A stretch of 64,000 nucleotides of DNA from Flammeovirgaceae bacterium SG7u.111 (GTDB lineage: Bacteria; Bacteroidota; Bacteroidia; Cytophagales; Flammeovirgaceae), in NCBI GenBank assembly GCA_034044135.1, contig CP139021.1, forward strand, positions 18,501-82,500, in the 5' to 3' direction. Shown piece after piece: positions 54,179 through 64,000 of this stretch (positions are counted from its first letter, which is position 1; each line of letters opens with the position of its first letter). The notes under the pieces were generated by a model. It was not told where the DNA came from. It ran no database searches and saw nothing but the letters and a program-made list of their open reading frames with translations. Made by a program: the position numbers and the translations under genes.

Positions 54179-56542
54179 ATGGAGAGACAGGATACTTTAT
54201 TTATAGACCTCAAGAAAATAATCTTCAGATTTAGGAAGTATAAGTTTTATTTTTTGTTATCAGTTATAATAGCTGTTGGTATAGCTTATACCTATAATAC
54301 TTTTTCTGATAAAATATATCTATTCCGCGCTACTATGCTCATAGGTGATGACCAAGCTGCTCCACGTAGTGCCGCTGAGTTATTTACTACTGGTGAAAGA
54401 AGGGCAGAAAAAGCAACAAATATAAATGATGAGATAGAAAAACTTCGCTCGTTTGCCATGGTGAGGAAGATGGTAGATAGAGTAGGGATGAGGGTTTCTT
54501 ATTTTGAAGGGGATGAAATAGGGAAGAATGAAATGTTCAAGTCGTCGCCTATTCAGGTTATTCTTGATTCTAGCAATATCCAACCTATCAACACTCCTTT
54601 TTTTGTAACGGTTTTGTCAGAAACCAAATTTAAGTTAGACGTAGTAGGAAGTCGAGTAGAAATTTTTGATTACGATAAAGGAGAGGTAGTTGACGCTGTT
54701 TCTGATTTTAACGATTCGAAAGAATTGTCTTTTGGAGAGGATTATAAAAACGATTATTGCTATATCATAGTCGCCCCTACAGAAGCAAAGTTTGATAAGG
54801 CATTGATAGGACAGCGCTTTCATTTTATTCTGAACAATCCTGATGATGTAACGAGAGAATTTAGAGAAAGCCTTGAGGTTAATCCGATCAACAGGCAGTC
54901 TAATATTGTAGAGCTGATTGCTAGAGGTACGAACCATGATAAGGCAAAGACGCTTATAAATGAGCTGATGAATACTTTCAGGGTCACGGATCTTGAGCAA
55001 AAAAAGAAAGTAGGGGAGCAAACATTAGACTTTATTCAGGGGAAACTAGCTGAGGCTAGTAAGAAGCTAGGAGAATCGGAGAGCGCTGAAGCGTATTTTA
55101 GGTCTGGTTCTGATATTAGGTCAGATGCTATGAGAACTTCGATAGAAAGTAGCCTGACAGACCTTGAGGCACAAAAAGCACAGATAAACTCAAAACTTAG
55201 TCAGTTTGAGTTTATGATTGAAGCGCTTAAAGATGAAGATTTGACCCCTGCAGAGATTCTCTCTACAGCTGCTTATGCTGATAATGATCCAATTTTGAAG
55301 GACTATTTTGATGACCTTTATGATTTGAGTAAGGAGAAAGCTGATTTGGAAGAAAAAGTTAGGCCAGGTTTTCCTGAATTAAAGGTATTGAAAATAAAGC
55401 TTGACCAGTCTCGTATTCAGCTAATGGGCTTTATCGGTAAAAAAGTTGATTCGGAAATGATTACGTTGACTTCGATTGAAGACCGAATAGACGAGAAAAA
55501 TACAACCTTGAGTAGAGCACCTTCTATAAAGAAGAGGCAGAACGAGTTGGCAAGAAAGTCAGATTTTGATAAAGATATTTACCAACTTCTCCTCCAAAAA
55601 GAACAAGAGGCACAAATTGGATTGGTTACTACTGCCTCTGGAGTGAATATAATTGATGAGGCTGAAATTTTGGGAGACAGCCCTGTTTCTCCAAATACTA
55701 TATTCAATATTATAGTGGCATTTTTAATAGGTATTGCCTTCCCTTATTTGATAATAGTGATTAAAGAAACTCTTGACGATCGAATTAAAAACCAAGAAGA
55801 CTTGAAATCTGCTACCCAAGTCCCTTATTTGGGTATGATCATGAAAGGGGAGAAAGAAGAGCCTTTGGTATTTGAGTCACCTGGTAATAAGTCGCTTACC
55901 GCAGAATCTTTCCGCTCGTTAAGGGTGAATATAGAACACTTAAAAGGGTATAAAGATGGAGTTATTGGTTTTACATCTACTATAAGTGGAGAAGGTAAAA
56001 CATTCTGTTCAGCTAATATGGCACATACTTTTGCCCTTTCTGGCAAGAAAACAGTACTTATTTGTGCCGATCTCAGAAAACCAAGAGTAGATGAATATTT
56101 CGATGGATTGTACGAAGAAGGTTTGTCGAACTATTTGCTGAATGAGTGCGAAATTGATGAAACCGTTCAGAAATCTAAAATAGAAAATTTGGACATTATC
56201 AATGCTGGACCTACTCCTGAAAACCCAACGGTGATATTGGATACAAAAAGGATGAGGGAGTTGATGGATGCTTTGAAAGAAAAGTATGATCAGATAGTGA
56301 TTGATACTCCTCCTATTGGCTTTGTGTCCGAGTACTTTATTTTGAAGAGGTATATTGATGTAAGCATTTACGTAGTAAGAGCGAACTATACGGATAGGAA
56401 GCACTTGCAGGATGTAAATGAACTTTATAAGTCGGAAAAATTGGGTAATATCAATATGCTTTTGAATGATGTAAGGCTTCCTGATACGCACAACTATTAT
56501 GGAAATGCGTACGCCAATGGATATTATTACTACGCAGATTAA
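54179..56542 (+). CDS. wzc: Wzc-like polysaccharide co-polymerase with tyrosine kinase domain
   Basis: Wzc spans the inner membrane, controls exopolysaccharide chain length and autophosphorylates on C-terminal tyrosines. I start at ATG 54179, three codons inside a TTG-started frame. A first membrane helix lies near residues 20-40 (FYFLLSVIIAVGIAYTYNTF), the periplasmic part holds a long coiled coil (residues 270-470) and a second helix lies near 510-530 (FNIIVAFLIGIAFPYLIIVI). The kinase domain has Walker A ISGEGKT, Walker A' LICADLRKPRV and Walker B IVIDTPPIG. The C-terminus, HNYYGNAYANGYYYYAD, is a tyrosine cluster. The length is 787 residues. Confidence 0.92.
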   Translation: MERQDTLFIDLKKIIFRFRKYKFYFLLSVIIAVGIAYTYNTFSDKIYLFRATMLIGDDQAAPRSAAELFTTGERRAEKATNINDEIEKLRSFAMVRKMVDRVGMRVSYFEGDEIGKNEMFKSSPIQVILDSSNIQPINTPFFVTVLSETKFKLDVVGSRVEIFDYDKGEVVDAVSDFNDSKELSFGEDYKNDYCYIIVAPTEAKFDKALIGQRFHFILNNPDDVTREFRESLEVNPINRQSNIVELIARGTNHDKAKTLINELMNTFRVTDLEQKKKVGEQTLDFIQGKLAEASKKLGESESAEAYFRSGSDIRSDAMRTSIESSLTDLEAQKAQINSKLSQFEFMIEALKDEDLTPAEILSTAAYADNDPILKDYFDDLYDLSKEKADLEEKVRPGFPELKVLKIKLDQSRIQLMGFIGKKVDSEMITLTSIEDRIDEKNTTLSRAPSIKKRQNELARKSDFDKDIYQLLLQKEQEAQIGLVTTASGVNIIDEAEILGDSPVSPNTIFNIIVAFLIGIAFPYLIIVIKETLDDRIKNQEDLKSATQVPYLGMIMKGEKEEPLVFESPGNKSLTAESFRSLRVNIEHLKGYKDGVIGFTSTISGEGKTFCSANMAHTFALSGKKTVLICADLRKPRVDEYFDGLYEEGLSNYLLNECEIDETVQKSKIENLDIINAGPTPENPTVILDTKRMRELMDALKEKYDQIVIDTPPIGFVSEYFILKRYIDVSIYVVRANYTDRKHLQDVNELYKSEKLGNINMLLNDVRLPDTHNYYGNAYANGYYYYAD

Positions 56543-56552
56543 TGCTTTTTTA

Positions 56553-56590
56553 GCAACTGAGTTTGGGTGTTGTCTAACAAACTCAGTTGC
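56553..56590 (+). repeat. Perfect 13-base hairpin between wzc and the wzy-like gene
   Basis: GCAACTGAGTTTG (56553-56565) and CAAACTCAGTTGC (56578-56590) pair perfectly around a 12-base loop, starting 11 bases after the wzc stop. There is no T-run after it. With the hairpin before wzc, it brackets that gene. Confidence 0.75.
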
Positions 56591-56624
56591 CATTCTTTAA
56601 AAGTTTTCCCCTTTCTTCCTAGAA

Positions 56625-57926
56625 ATGTATATTCGTTACTCCCTTATCTATTTGCTGCCACTTTTTTTAGCGCTGTTGTTTTCAACGGTGTTTTTTAATT
56701 TGTTTTTTGGGGAATACCAAGAAGCGTATGCTGCATTTTTTAGGGTGACGATCATTGCTTCTACTATATCTTCCTTCTTCCTTTTTAAGGAGATGTCGTT
56801 GTTTGTTAAGCGTTGGTTTGTAGTTGCCACAGTAGGGTTGGTCTTTCTTGTATCGGAATCGTATGTACGGTCTGGTGTTCCTTTTCAACATCCGCATGTG
56901 TTTTCAAAAATCTTGGTGATTTATTTTATATTTTTCATCTATGCATTTTATAAAAGATTTTCTGGAAGGGTGTCAGTTTTTCAGCTATCGGCTTTAATAG
57001 TTACTGCATTTGCACTTAATATTCTTTTTGTGAGCGATACGGGTCTTTCCATTTTTGAGTCGCTTATGGGAGAGAGGGCATTTGAAAGCGAGTCTAGCTT
57101 CTTGTTGTTAATTCCTTGTGTTTACTTTTTTACCCGTTACTTCTTTTCGGGAAATCTATTGTACTTCATCCTATTCCTAACGATCGCTGCGTTCATAGTT
57201 TTGCTTCAGAACAGAACCGTGTGGGTGAGCCTTTCCTTTGCTATACCGGTATGTACATTTTTGATTTTAAGGAAAGGGAGATCTAAAATAGGGGTAAATG
57301 CCATGTTACTCCTAACCTTTTATGGGCTGATTGTAAGTATATTGGTTGGGGTTTATCTTTACACCAAGCCAAATGTAGCCGACTTTATACTAGGAAACCT
57401 TGAGGCCATAATCGACCCCGTAAATAGTGGTACTGGAAATATGAGACTGATGCAGTTTGAAGAATACTGGCCTTATATGCAGAGAAATTTCCTTTTTGGG
57501 TTGAGGTTTGGAGGTTATGAAATGCCCACACTTTTTGTAGACTACCTATCGGGTGAGGTATTGGAAGAGGGAACCGTCCACTATTTTTATAGCTTTTACA
57601 TAGATAAACTTTTCTACCTTGGTGCTGTAGGTCTTGCACTATTTGTACTACCTATATTGATTTTTATCTATAGGATGTATAAAAAACAGCCTTATTTGGA
57701 TATAGATCAGATTGTGCTAATTACCGTTTCTCTTTGTGGTTTTGTATTGGGGCTTACCTATATCTGGCCCGTGTATTTATATGCAATACTTGGGTATACA
57801 TTTTTTAGGTTAGAGCAAGGTCCCAGAGATTCGCAATTGGGCATGGTAGATGAAGAACAAAAAAACTTGGTAAGACCTGATAGCACTATTCCAAAATCAC
57901 TTACGAATAATATTTCTCTCCAATAA
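56625..57926 (+). CDS. Wzy-like polysaccharide polymerase / O-antigen ligase family membrane protein
   Basis: This 433-residue protein has about eleven hydrophobic helices from the N-terminus (IYLLPLFLALLFSTVFFNLF) to the C-terminal VYLYAILGYTFFRLEQGP. A large periplasmic loop around residues 255-330 contains GTGNMRLMQFEEYWPYMQRN with FLFGLRFGGYE, the RxxxxxxxxxxPxxGxGxG-like pattern of the O-antigen ligase/Wzy family. It follows wzc in the same direction, after an 82-base gap, so a role in joining exopolysaccharide repeats is likely. Sequence conservation in this family is low, so the call depends partly on context. Confidence 0.7.
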   Translation: MYIRYSLIYLLPLFLALLFSTVFFNLFFGEYQEAYAAFFRVTIIASTISSFFLFKEMSLFVKRWFVVATVGLVFLVSESYVRSGVPFQHPHVFSKILVIYFIFFIYAFYKRFSGRVSVFQLSALIVTAFALNILFVSDTGLSIFESLMGERAFESESSFLLLIPCVYFFTRYFFSGNLLYFILFLTIAAFIVLLQNRTVWVSLSFAIPVCTFLILRKGRSKIGVNAMLLLTFYGLIVSILVGVYLYTKPNVADFILGNLEAIIDPVNSGTGNMRLMQFEEYWPYMQRNFLFGLRFGGYEMPTLFVDYLSGEVLEEGTVHYFYSFYIDKLFYLGAVGLALFVLPILIFIYRMYKKQPYLDIDQIVLITVSLCGFVLGLTYIWPVYLYAILGYTFFRLEQGPRDSQLGMVDEEQKNLVRPDSTIPKSLTNNISLQ

Positions 57927-57992
57927 TCGCTAATTCCCACAACCTTCTCGCTTTTTAATCCTTTTCAAACCAAAAGAATCGGAAAACTTATT

Positions 57993-58000
57993 TAGCTTTG
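57993..58000 (+). promoter_or_regulatory. lysS promoter -7 box
   Basis: TAGCTTTG matches TAnnTTTG, with no clear -33 element. It is 98 bases before the lysS start, and gives a leader of about 90 bases. Confidence 0.4.
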
Positions 58001-58098
58001 CGGTTTATTAAAAATGCGGCTAATCAACCGTTTCAGAATAATTCAGTATCAGTGGGTTAAAGTTAAAGGCTTCTACCCATTACAAACCAAGTTTACTC

Positions 58099-59832
58099 AT
58101 GCAACACTTAAGCGAACAAGAGCTGTTAAGAAGGGAGAAAAAAGAAAAGTTAGAGCAGTTAGGGATCAATCCTTATCCTGCAGAACTTTTCAAGGTAAAT
58201 GCCTACGCCAGCGATATACATGAAAACTACGAGCGCTTTAAGATAAACTATAAAGATATTTCCATTACAGGAAGGATTATGGGTTTTAGAATTATGGGAA
58301 GTGCGGCTTTCGCCGAAATCCAAGATTCTACTGGTCGTATCCAGATTTACCTAAGGAGAGATGATATCTGCCCTGGTGAGGACAAAACGATGTACAATAC
58401 TGTATTCAAAAAACTACTGGATATAGGAGATATCATAGGTGTGAAGGGGTTTGTGTTTACCACCCAAACAGGTGAGATAACTGTTCATGCCAAAGAATTC
58501 ACTCTTTTGTCTAAATCGCTTAAGCCATTGCCAATTGTAAAAACGGCAACGGACGAGTCTGGAGAAGAGAAAACATTTGATGCGTTTACCGACCCTGAGC
58601 AGCGTTACCGCCAAAGGTATGTGGACTTGATAGTCAACCCTGAAGTGAGGGAAACTTTTAAAAAGCGTACCAAGCTGATGAACGTGATGAGGGAATACCT
58701 CAACGAAAAAGGATACTTGGAAGTTGAAACGCCAATATTACAGCCAATCTACGGTGGAGCAGCGGCAAGACCTTTCAAAACGCATCACAACAAATTGGAT
58801 ATGACGCTCTATTTGAGGATAGCTAATGAGCTTTACCTCAAAAGATTGATCGTTGGTGGTTTTGAAGGTGTGTATGAATTTTCTAAGGATTTTAGAAATG
58901 AGGGGATGAGTAGATTTCACAATCCTGAATTCACCCAGATTGAACTGTACGTAGCTTACAAAGACTACGAATGGATGATGGATTTGGTGGAGGAGTTGGT
59001 GGAAAAAATAGCGTTGGCTATTTATGGAAGCACCGAAGTGCAAGTGGGAGAAAATGTAATAAACTTCCAACGTCCTTGGAAAAGGTTTACAATGTATGAG
59101 GCTATCGAGCACTTTACAGGAATTGATATTTCTGCAATGAGCGAGGAGGAAATGAAAGAGACCGCCAAGAGCCTCAATGTTCCTATCGATGAGACAATGG
59201 GTAAAGGAAAGCTGATAGATGAGATATTTGGTGAAAAATGTGAAGGTCAACTAATTCAGCCTACGTTCATTACCGATTACCCAGTAGAAATGTCACCTCT
59301 TGCCAAAAAACACAGAACTAAAGAAGGCTTGGTAGAAAGGTTTGAGGCCATTTGTAACGGAAAAGAGATTTGTAATTCTTTCTCTGAGTTGAACGATCCA
59401 ATTGATCAGCGCCAGCGCTTTGAAGAGCAATTGGAGTTGGGCAAAAGAGGAGATGATGAAGCAATGGTGTTGGATGAGGACTTCTTGCGTGCATTAGAAT
59501 ACGGAATGCCTCCTACAGCAGGTCTGGGTATCGGAATTGATAGGCTTTCTATGATTATGACCAACTCAGCATCTATTCAAGATGTACTTTTCTTCCCTCA
59601 GATGAAACCTGAGAAGAAAATAGAATATGCTTCCATGGACGATTATAAGGAGTTGGGTATAAGAGAGGAGCTTGTTCCTATCATTCAGAAGTTAGGGTTG
59701 CTTACTATTGAGGAACTGAAAAAAGCTCAACCAAGTAAATTGTTCAACGATGTGTGTGGGATGAGGAAAAAATTGAAGCTTAAAGATGTAAAGAACCCTA
59801 GTAAAGACGAGGTAGAAGGTTGGTTGAAATAA
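58099..59832 (+). CDS. lysS: Lysyl-tRNA synthetase, class II
   Basis: LysS charges tRNA-Lys. The N-terminal OB fold binds the anticodon ([20 protein letters not shown] followed by [14 protein letters not shown]). Class II motifs follow: motif 1 near [19 protein letters not shown], motif 2 at [20 protein letters not shown] and motif 3 at [15 protein letters not shown]. Beyond the normal end near residue 500 there is a tail of about 70 residues ([20 protein letters not shown] and [16 protein letters not shown]) that looks helical; such tails are known in Bacteroidota. The length is 577 residues. Confidence 0.97.
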   Translation: MQHLSEQELLRREKKEKLEQLGINPYPAELFKVNAYASDIHENYERFKINYKDISITGRIMGFRIMGSAAFAEIQDSTGRIQIYLRRDDICPGEDKTMYNTVFKKLLDIGDIIGVKGFVFTTQTGEITVHAKEFTLLSKSLKPLPIVKTATDESGEEKTFDAFTDPEQRYRQRYVDLIVNPEVRETFKKRTKLMNVMREYLNEKGYLEVETPILQPIYGGAAARPFKTHHNKLDMTLYLRIANELYLKRLIVGGFEGVYEFSKDFRNEGMSRFHNPEFTQIELYVAYKDYEWMMDLVEELVEKIALAIYGSTEVQVGENVINFQRPWKRFTMYEAIEHFTGIDISAMSEEEMKETAKSLNVPIDETMGKGKLIDEIFGEKCEGQLIQPTFITDYPVEMSPLAKKHRTKEGLVERFEAICNGKEICNSFSELNDPIDQRQRFEEQLELGKRGDDEAMVLDEDFLRALEYGMPPTAGLGIGIDRLSMIMTNSASIQDVLFFPQMKPEKKIEYASMDDYKELGIREELVPIIQKLGLLTIEELKKAQPSKLFNDVCGMRKKLKLKDVKNPSKDEVEGWLK

Positions 59833-59914
59833 CCGGGCTAAGGGAATCGGCAAGTCTTTCAGATAAAGAATGTTTTGCAAAAGTTAGGCGAGAAACCAAG
59901 AGTTTTAACTTTAC

Positions 59915-59945
59915 TTGGAATAATTGGCTAGAAACCATAGTTTTG
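59915..59945 (+). promoter_or_regulatory. atpD promoter
   Basis: TTG at 59915-59917 and TAGTTTTG at 59938-59945 are separated by 20 bases, a good match to the phylum consensus. It would give a leader of about 70 bases before atpD. Confidence 0.65.
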
Positions 59946-60019
59946 CAGCGGAAAAATTTTCCCATTTTTCCTCCCAAGAAAAAAATATTTTATAAATAAA
60001 AAATCAGACAGTTTCTTAG

Positions 60020-61522
<1,503 letters not shown>

Positions 61523-61603
61523 TTTGTTTTAAGAAAAACAGGGCGTTGAGTTCTGTTTTCACTTTTCAATTTAAGCCTTTGGGCGAAGTAAACAGTGAAA
61601 AAA

Positions 61604-61852
61604 ATGTATCTTGAAATAATCACACCAGATAAAAAGGTTTTTGAAGGCGAAGTAACTGGCGTGAAAGTGCCAGGCTCAGCGGGAACTTTCGAAATGCTCA
61701 ATAATCACGCTCCTATTGTAAGTACTTTGGCAAGAGGAGAGGTGAGGGTAAAGCAGAAAGATGGTCGTAAGACTTTTGAAATAGACGGAGGTTTGGTTGA
61801 GATGCGCAACAACAAAGTTGTGATTCTTACCGAAGCTCTTGTAAGCGAATAA
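61604..61852 (+). CDS. atpC: ATP synthase F1 epsilon subunit (short form)
   Basis: Epsilon links the rotor to the catalytic head. ATG 61604 gives 82 residues; a GTG three codons upstream is also in frame but MYLEIITPDKKVFEGEV is the usual start. The beta-sandwich domain is complete (GVKVPGSAGTFEMLNNHAPI, then GLVEMRNNKVVILTEALVS), but the C-terminal helical hairpin that inhibits ATP hydrolysis in E. coli is absent. That short form is normal in this phylum. A terminator lies 20 bases after the stop. Confidence 0.95.
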   Translation: MYLEIITPDKKVFEGEVTGVKVPGSAGTFEMLNNHAPIVSTLARGEVRVKQKDGRKTFEIDGGLVEMRNNKVVILTEALVSE

Positions 61853-61872
61853 AGTAGTTATCCTACAATAAG

Positions 61873-61900
61873 AAGCCCCTAGAAATAGGGGCTTTTTTTT
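61873..61900 (+). terminator. Terminator after atpC
   Basis: AAGCCCCTA (61873-61881) and TAGGGGCTT (61886-61894) form a perfect stem with loop GAAA, followed by a run of eight T. The next gene starts only 15 bases later. Confidence 0.92.
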
Positions 61901-61914
61901 AGCCCTTTTTAAGA

Positions 61915-63180
61915 ATGCGAAGACTGGTTCATTTTCTTTTGTCTGGAGGAGTATTATTGCTGCTTTGCACAGTAGGCTTCTTTTTTTCCTTACTTCATAA
62001 CAATAAAAGAGCAAGTGAGCATAAAATAGTTGCCTTGCCAGATTCTGCGGCTTTTGAGCAGAATGTTGATAGTTTGGAGACAATAATTCGAGCTTATATG
62101 GAAAGGACGGGGGTTCATGGTTTGTCCTTAGCCATTTCTTATAACGATCAACTTGTATATGCCAAAGGTTTTGGCTTTGCCGATATCCAGACTCAAGAAA
62201 GAGTTACTCCATCTCATTTATTCCGAATAGCAAGTGTATCGAAACTGATTACCGCTTGGGGTATCATGCGCTTGGTGGAAGAAGGTGAAATTTCAACGGA
62301 TGATTGTGTGTTTGGGCAAAGTGGCATTCTAAAAGAGTTCAGAAGTTCGTATCGTGATGCATATGATATTAGTGTGGAACATTTGCTTACTCACTGTGCG
62401 GGTTGGAATAGGAGAAGTTACGGAGACCCAATGTTCAAAACTCGCCAAATAGGAAATGCTACAGGTAAACTTCGTCCCTCAGTTGACGATATTATTAACT
62501 ATGTGCTGGCGCGGCGCATGCCTTATGCCCCAGGTGAGCATTACGATTATTCCAATTTTGGTTATGCCGTTTTGGGGAGGATTATCGAAGAGGTTTCTGA
62601 TATGGAATATGAAGAGTATATAAAGGAGGTGCTGCTTGATAGGACGAACATTGAAGGAATGTATGTGGGAAGAAACTACGTCGAGGAGAAGTTTGAAAAA
62701 GAGGTAACATATTATGATGAGAGGAGGGGAAGTGGGCGAATCGCCTTCAATGGTTCTGGGAAAATGGTGCCAGCTCCATATGGGGGAAGTGATATTACTA
62801 CTTTAGCCGCGGCAGGAGGTTGGGTTACCTCTCCAGTAAACCTTCTCAAGCTTCTAGCTCATTATAATACAAATCCGTATGTGCGAGATTTCATATCAAA
62901 ACCTTCTGCATATAAAATGGCTCAAAGATATGGTCCGGGCAAAATACCTTTTGGGTGGAGAGGTTCGGATGGTAAGGAGAGATGGTGGCGAACAGGAACG
63001 CTTTCAGGAGTTTCTGCTTTAATGGTTAGGGAAAATCCCAAAGTCAGCTGGGCAGTAGTTATCAACACCAGTAGTGAAAACTCTTCTTATTTTCATTCCG
63101 ACTTCTCGTTGATTATGGAAGAGTTTCTACAAAAGAACCAATCTTGGCCTGATCATGATTTATTTGCTCACTATTTTTGA
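61915..63180 (+). CDS. Serine hydrolase, beta-lactamase/DD-peptidase (class C-like) family
   Basis: The protein has an N-terminal membrane helix or signal peptide (FLLSGGVLLLLCTVGFFFSL, residues 7-26), so it acts in the periplasm. The catalytic SxxK is in FRIASVSKLITAWG (Ser-Val-Ser-Lys), the YxN motif in HYDYSNFGYAVLGRIIEEV, and the third region is around RWWRTGTLSGVSALMVRE in place of KTG. These features define the MEROPS S12 family, which includes class C beta-lactamases, esterases and D-amino-acid peptidases. Its 421 residues are typical. Substrate cannot be told. The next gene follows 21 bases later. Confidence 0.87.
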   Translation: MRRLVHFLLSGGVLLLLCTVGFFFSLLHNNKRASEHKIVALPDSAAFEQNVDSLETIIRAYMERTGVHGLSLAISYNDQLVYAKGFGFADIQTQERVTPSHLFRIASVSKLITAWGIMRLVEEGEISTDDCVFGQSGILKEFRSSYRDAYDISVEHLLTHCAGWNRRSYGDPMFKTRQIGNATGKLRPSVDDIINYVLARRMPYAPGEHYDYSNFGYAVLGRIIEEVSDMEYEEYIKEVLLDRTNIEGMYVGRNYVEEKFEKEVTYYDERRGSGRIAFNGSGKMVPAPYGGSDITTLAAAGGWVTSPVNLLKLLAHYNTNPYVRDFISKPSAYKMAQRYGPGKIPFGWRGSDGKERWWRTGTLSGVSALMVRENPKVSWAVVINTSSENSSYFHSDFSLIMEEFLQKNQSWPDHDLFAHYF

Positions 63181-63201
63181 TATCACAAATACAAAACTAC
63201 T

Positions 63202-63819
63202 ATGGAAAAAGAATGGCATGAAATAGCAAAACGTATACAAGCTCTTGCTCAAAATGGCATCACCTTTACAGAAGGGAAGTATGACATGGAGCGCTATGAG
63301 GAGTTGCGGGAGATAAGTGCGCAAATGATGTCTATGTATACTGATACGCCTATAGAAAAGGTAAGAGATGTTTTCAACTTTGAACATGGTTACCAAACGC
63401 CAAAGGTAGATGTAAGAGGGGTTGTATTTAAGGAGAATAAAATATTGATGGTTCAAGAAGAGCAGGATGGGAAATGGTCATTGCCAGGTGGCTGGGCAGA
63501 TGTGAACTATTCACCTCGCCAAATTGCAGTGAAAGAAGTTTGGGAAGAAACAGGGCTAAGAGTAGAACCAGTAAAGCTTTTGGCAGTATTGGATAAAGCT
63601 TGCCACCCTCATCCGCTGGAGCCCTATCAGGCGTATAAATTTTTCATCCACTGTAAAATTATAAGAGGTGAATTAAGAACAAGTATAGAAACACTAGATG
63701 TAAGGTTTTTTGGAGTTGATGAACTCCCCCAGCTGTCTGCAGAGCGAGTGTTGAAATATCAAATTGAGAAAATGTTTGAATTAGTAGAAGATCCTAACTC
63801 TGCTACATTATTCGATTAG
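63202..63819 (+). CDS. Nudix hydrolase with N-terminal helical domain
   Basis: The protein hydrolyses a nucleoside diphosphate linked to another group. The N-terminal 65 residues (EIAKRIQALAQNGITFTEGK, then YDMERYEELREISAQMM) match the small helical domain found in front of many such Nudix enzymes. The Nudix box is SLPGGWADVNYSPRQIAVKE followed by VWEETGLRV: the catalytic end EVWEETGL is intact, but the first box Glu is replaced by Tyr and the Arg before EVxEE by Lys. The length of 205 residues is normal. Substrates of relatives include ADP-ribose and UDP-sugars. Confidence 0.85.
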   Translation: MEKEWHEIAKRIQALAQNGITFTEGKYDMERYEELREISAQMMSMYTDTPIEKVRDVFNFEHGYQTPKVDVRGVVFKENKILMVQEEQDGKWSLPGGWADVNYSPRQIAVKEVWEETGLRVEPVKLLAVLDKACHPHPLEPYQAYKFFIHCKIIRGELRTSIETLDVRFFGVDELPQLSAERVLKYQIEKMFELVEDPNSATLFD

Positions 63820-63855
63820 GTGGCCTTGGTTGAAGATGTTTTTACTTAACTAGGG

Positions 63856-64000
63856 TTAAAACCTAAATCCAAGAGATGCCCCCATCCAAAATTTTGCCGT
63901 CCCTTCTTCTATTTCTACCTCTAAAATGGAAGCGATGGGGTATGTATTAAAATGAGCTTCATTTTCTGAATAATAGATATTGAAAGTTGGACCAAAGGTC
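63856..64000 (-). CDS. C-terminal end of an outer-membrane barrel protein (cut by window edge)
   Basis: A minus-strand frame open to the window edge ends at TAA 63856-63858. The 48 visible residues include FGPTFNIYYSENEAHFNTYP, then EVEIEEGTAKFWMGASLGFR and a final Phe. Alternation of polar and hydrophobic residues, and a C-terminal phenylalanine, are the marks of the last strands of an outer-membrane barrel recognized by BamA. The family cannot be named from this fragment. It converges on the Nudix gene, with 36 bases between stops. Confidence 0.6.
   Translation of the reverse strand, partial: TFGPTFNIYYSENEAHFNTYPIASILEVEIEEGTAKFWMGASLGFRF

Noticed and set aside
61604..61852. Epsilon subunit of ATP synthase lacks its C-terminal helices and the gene pair is apart from the other atp genes
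   Set aside because: Both are normal for this phylum; the frame is intact and ends before a good terminator.

Overview
The window reads as the chromosome of a low-GC member of the Bacteroidota, most likely a marine Cytophagales (Flammeovirga/Fulvivirga-like) bacterium. The evidence is the phylum-type promoter (TTTG or TTG, about 19-20 bases, then TAnnTTTG) ahead of many genes, the near absence of Shine-Dalgarno sequences, a fused SecDF, a two-gene atpD-atpC unit with a very short epsilon subunit, a two-gene threonine/serine exporter, zinc-less S14 and L36, and families such as DUF5916, DUF5522 and CruF. Identification rests on protein motifs only; no database search was possible.

Layout. 1-3242: the end of rimM, glmM and a cysteine desulfurase. 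3302-15550: one long ribosomal block that begins unusually at rplP with its own promoter and leader, then runs through the spc and alpha clusters (rplP-rpmC-rpsQ-rplN-rplX-rplE-rpsN-rpsH-rplF-rplR-rpsE-rpmD-rplO-secY-map-infA-rpmJ-rpsM-rpsK-rpsD-rpoA-rplQ), followed by carA. 15570-26092: envelope and regulation genes. These are an ECF sigma factor with a membrane-anchored partner, a DUF5916 outer-membrane protein, a BlaI repressor with an M56 membrane protease under three matching operators, DsbD, and a CruF-type carotenoid hydratase. 26176-35667: a nine-Asp-box propeller protein, the TrkA/TrkH potassium system, ThrE halves and RadA. 35704-43606: a TPR/SpoIIE phosphatase, a decayed gene, a DNA polymerase III delta prime subunit, a DUF1080 lipoprotein, DUF5522, several very small secreted or membrane proteins and an alpha/beta hydrolase. 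43730-51349: SecDF, superoxide dismutase, an orphan LytTR regulator, a DUF3124 lipoprotein and ParE. 51387-57926: a short exopolysaccharide locus (initiating sugar transferase, Wza, Wzc, Wzy-like). 58099-64000: lysS, atpD-atpC, a serine hydrolase, a Nudix hydrolase and the tail of an outer-membrane barrel.

Two genes shown by translation are very short (rpmD, rpmJ), and two more small ones were found in apparent gaps (DUF5522 at 40922-41080 and a 50-residue membrane peptide at 25086-25238). No tRNA, rRNA, CRISPR array, insertion sequence or prophage was seen.

The most unusual parts are: the BlaI/M56 module, with three TACGA-N6-TCGTA operators across its promoter and a protease whose periplasmic part carries a long charged coiled coil, a Leu/Glu repeat and a duplicated GKK motif instead of a beta-lactam sensor; the sigma-factor partner that looks like an anti-sigma head joined to a barrel-like tail; the S10 cluster starting at rplP with a structured leader; two long perfect hairpins bracketing wzc; and a gene broken by both a stop codon and a frameshift at 38245-38839.
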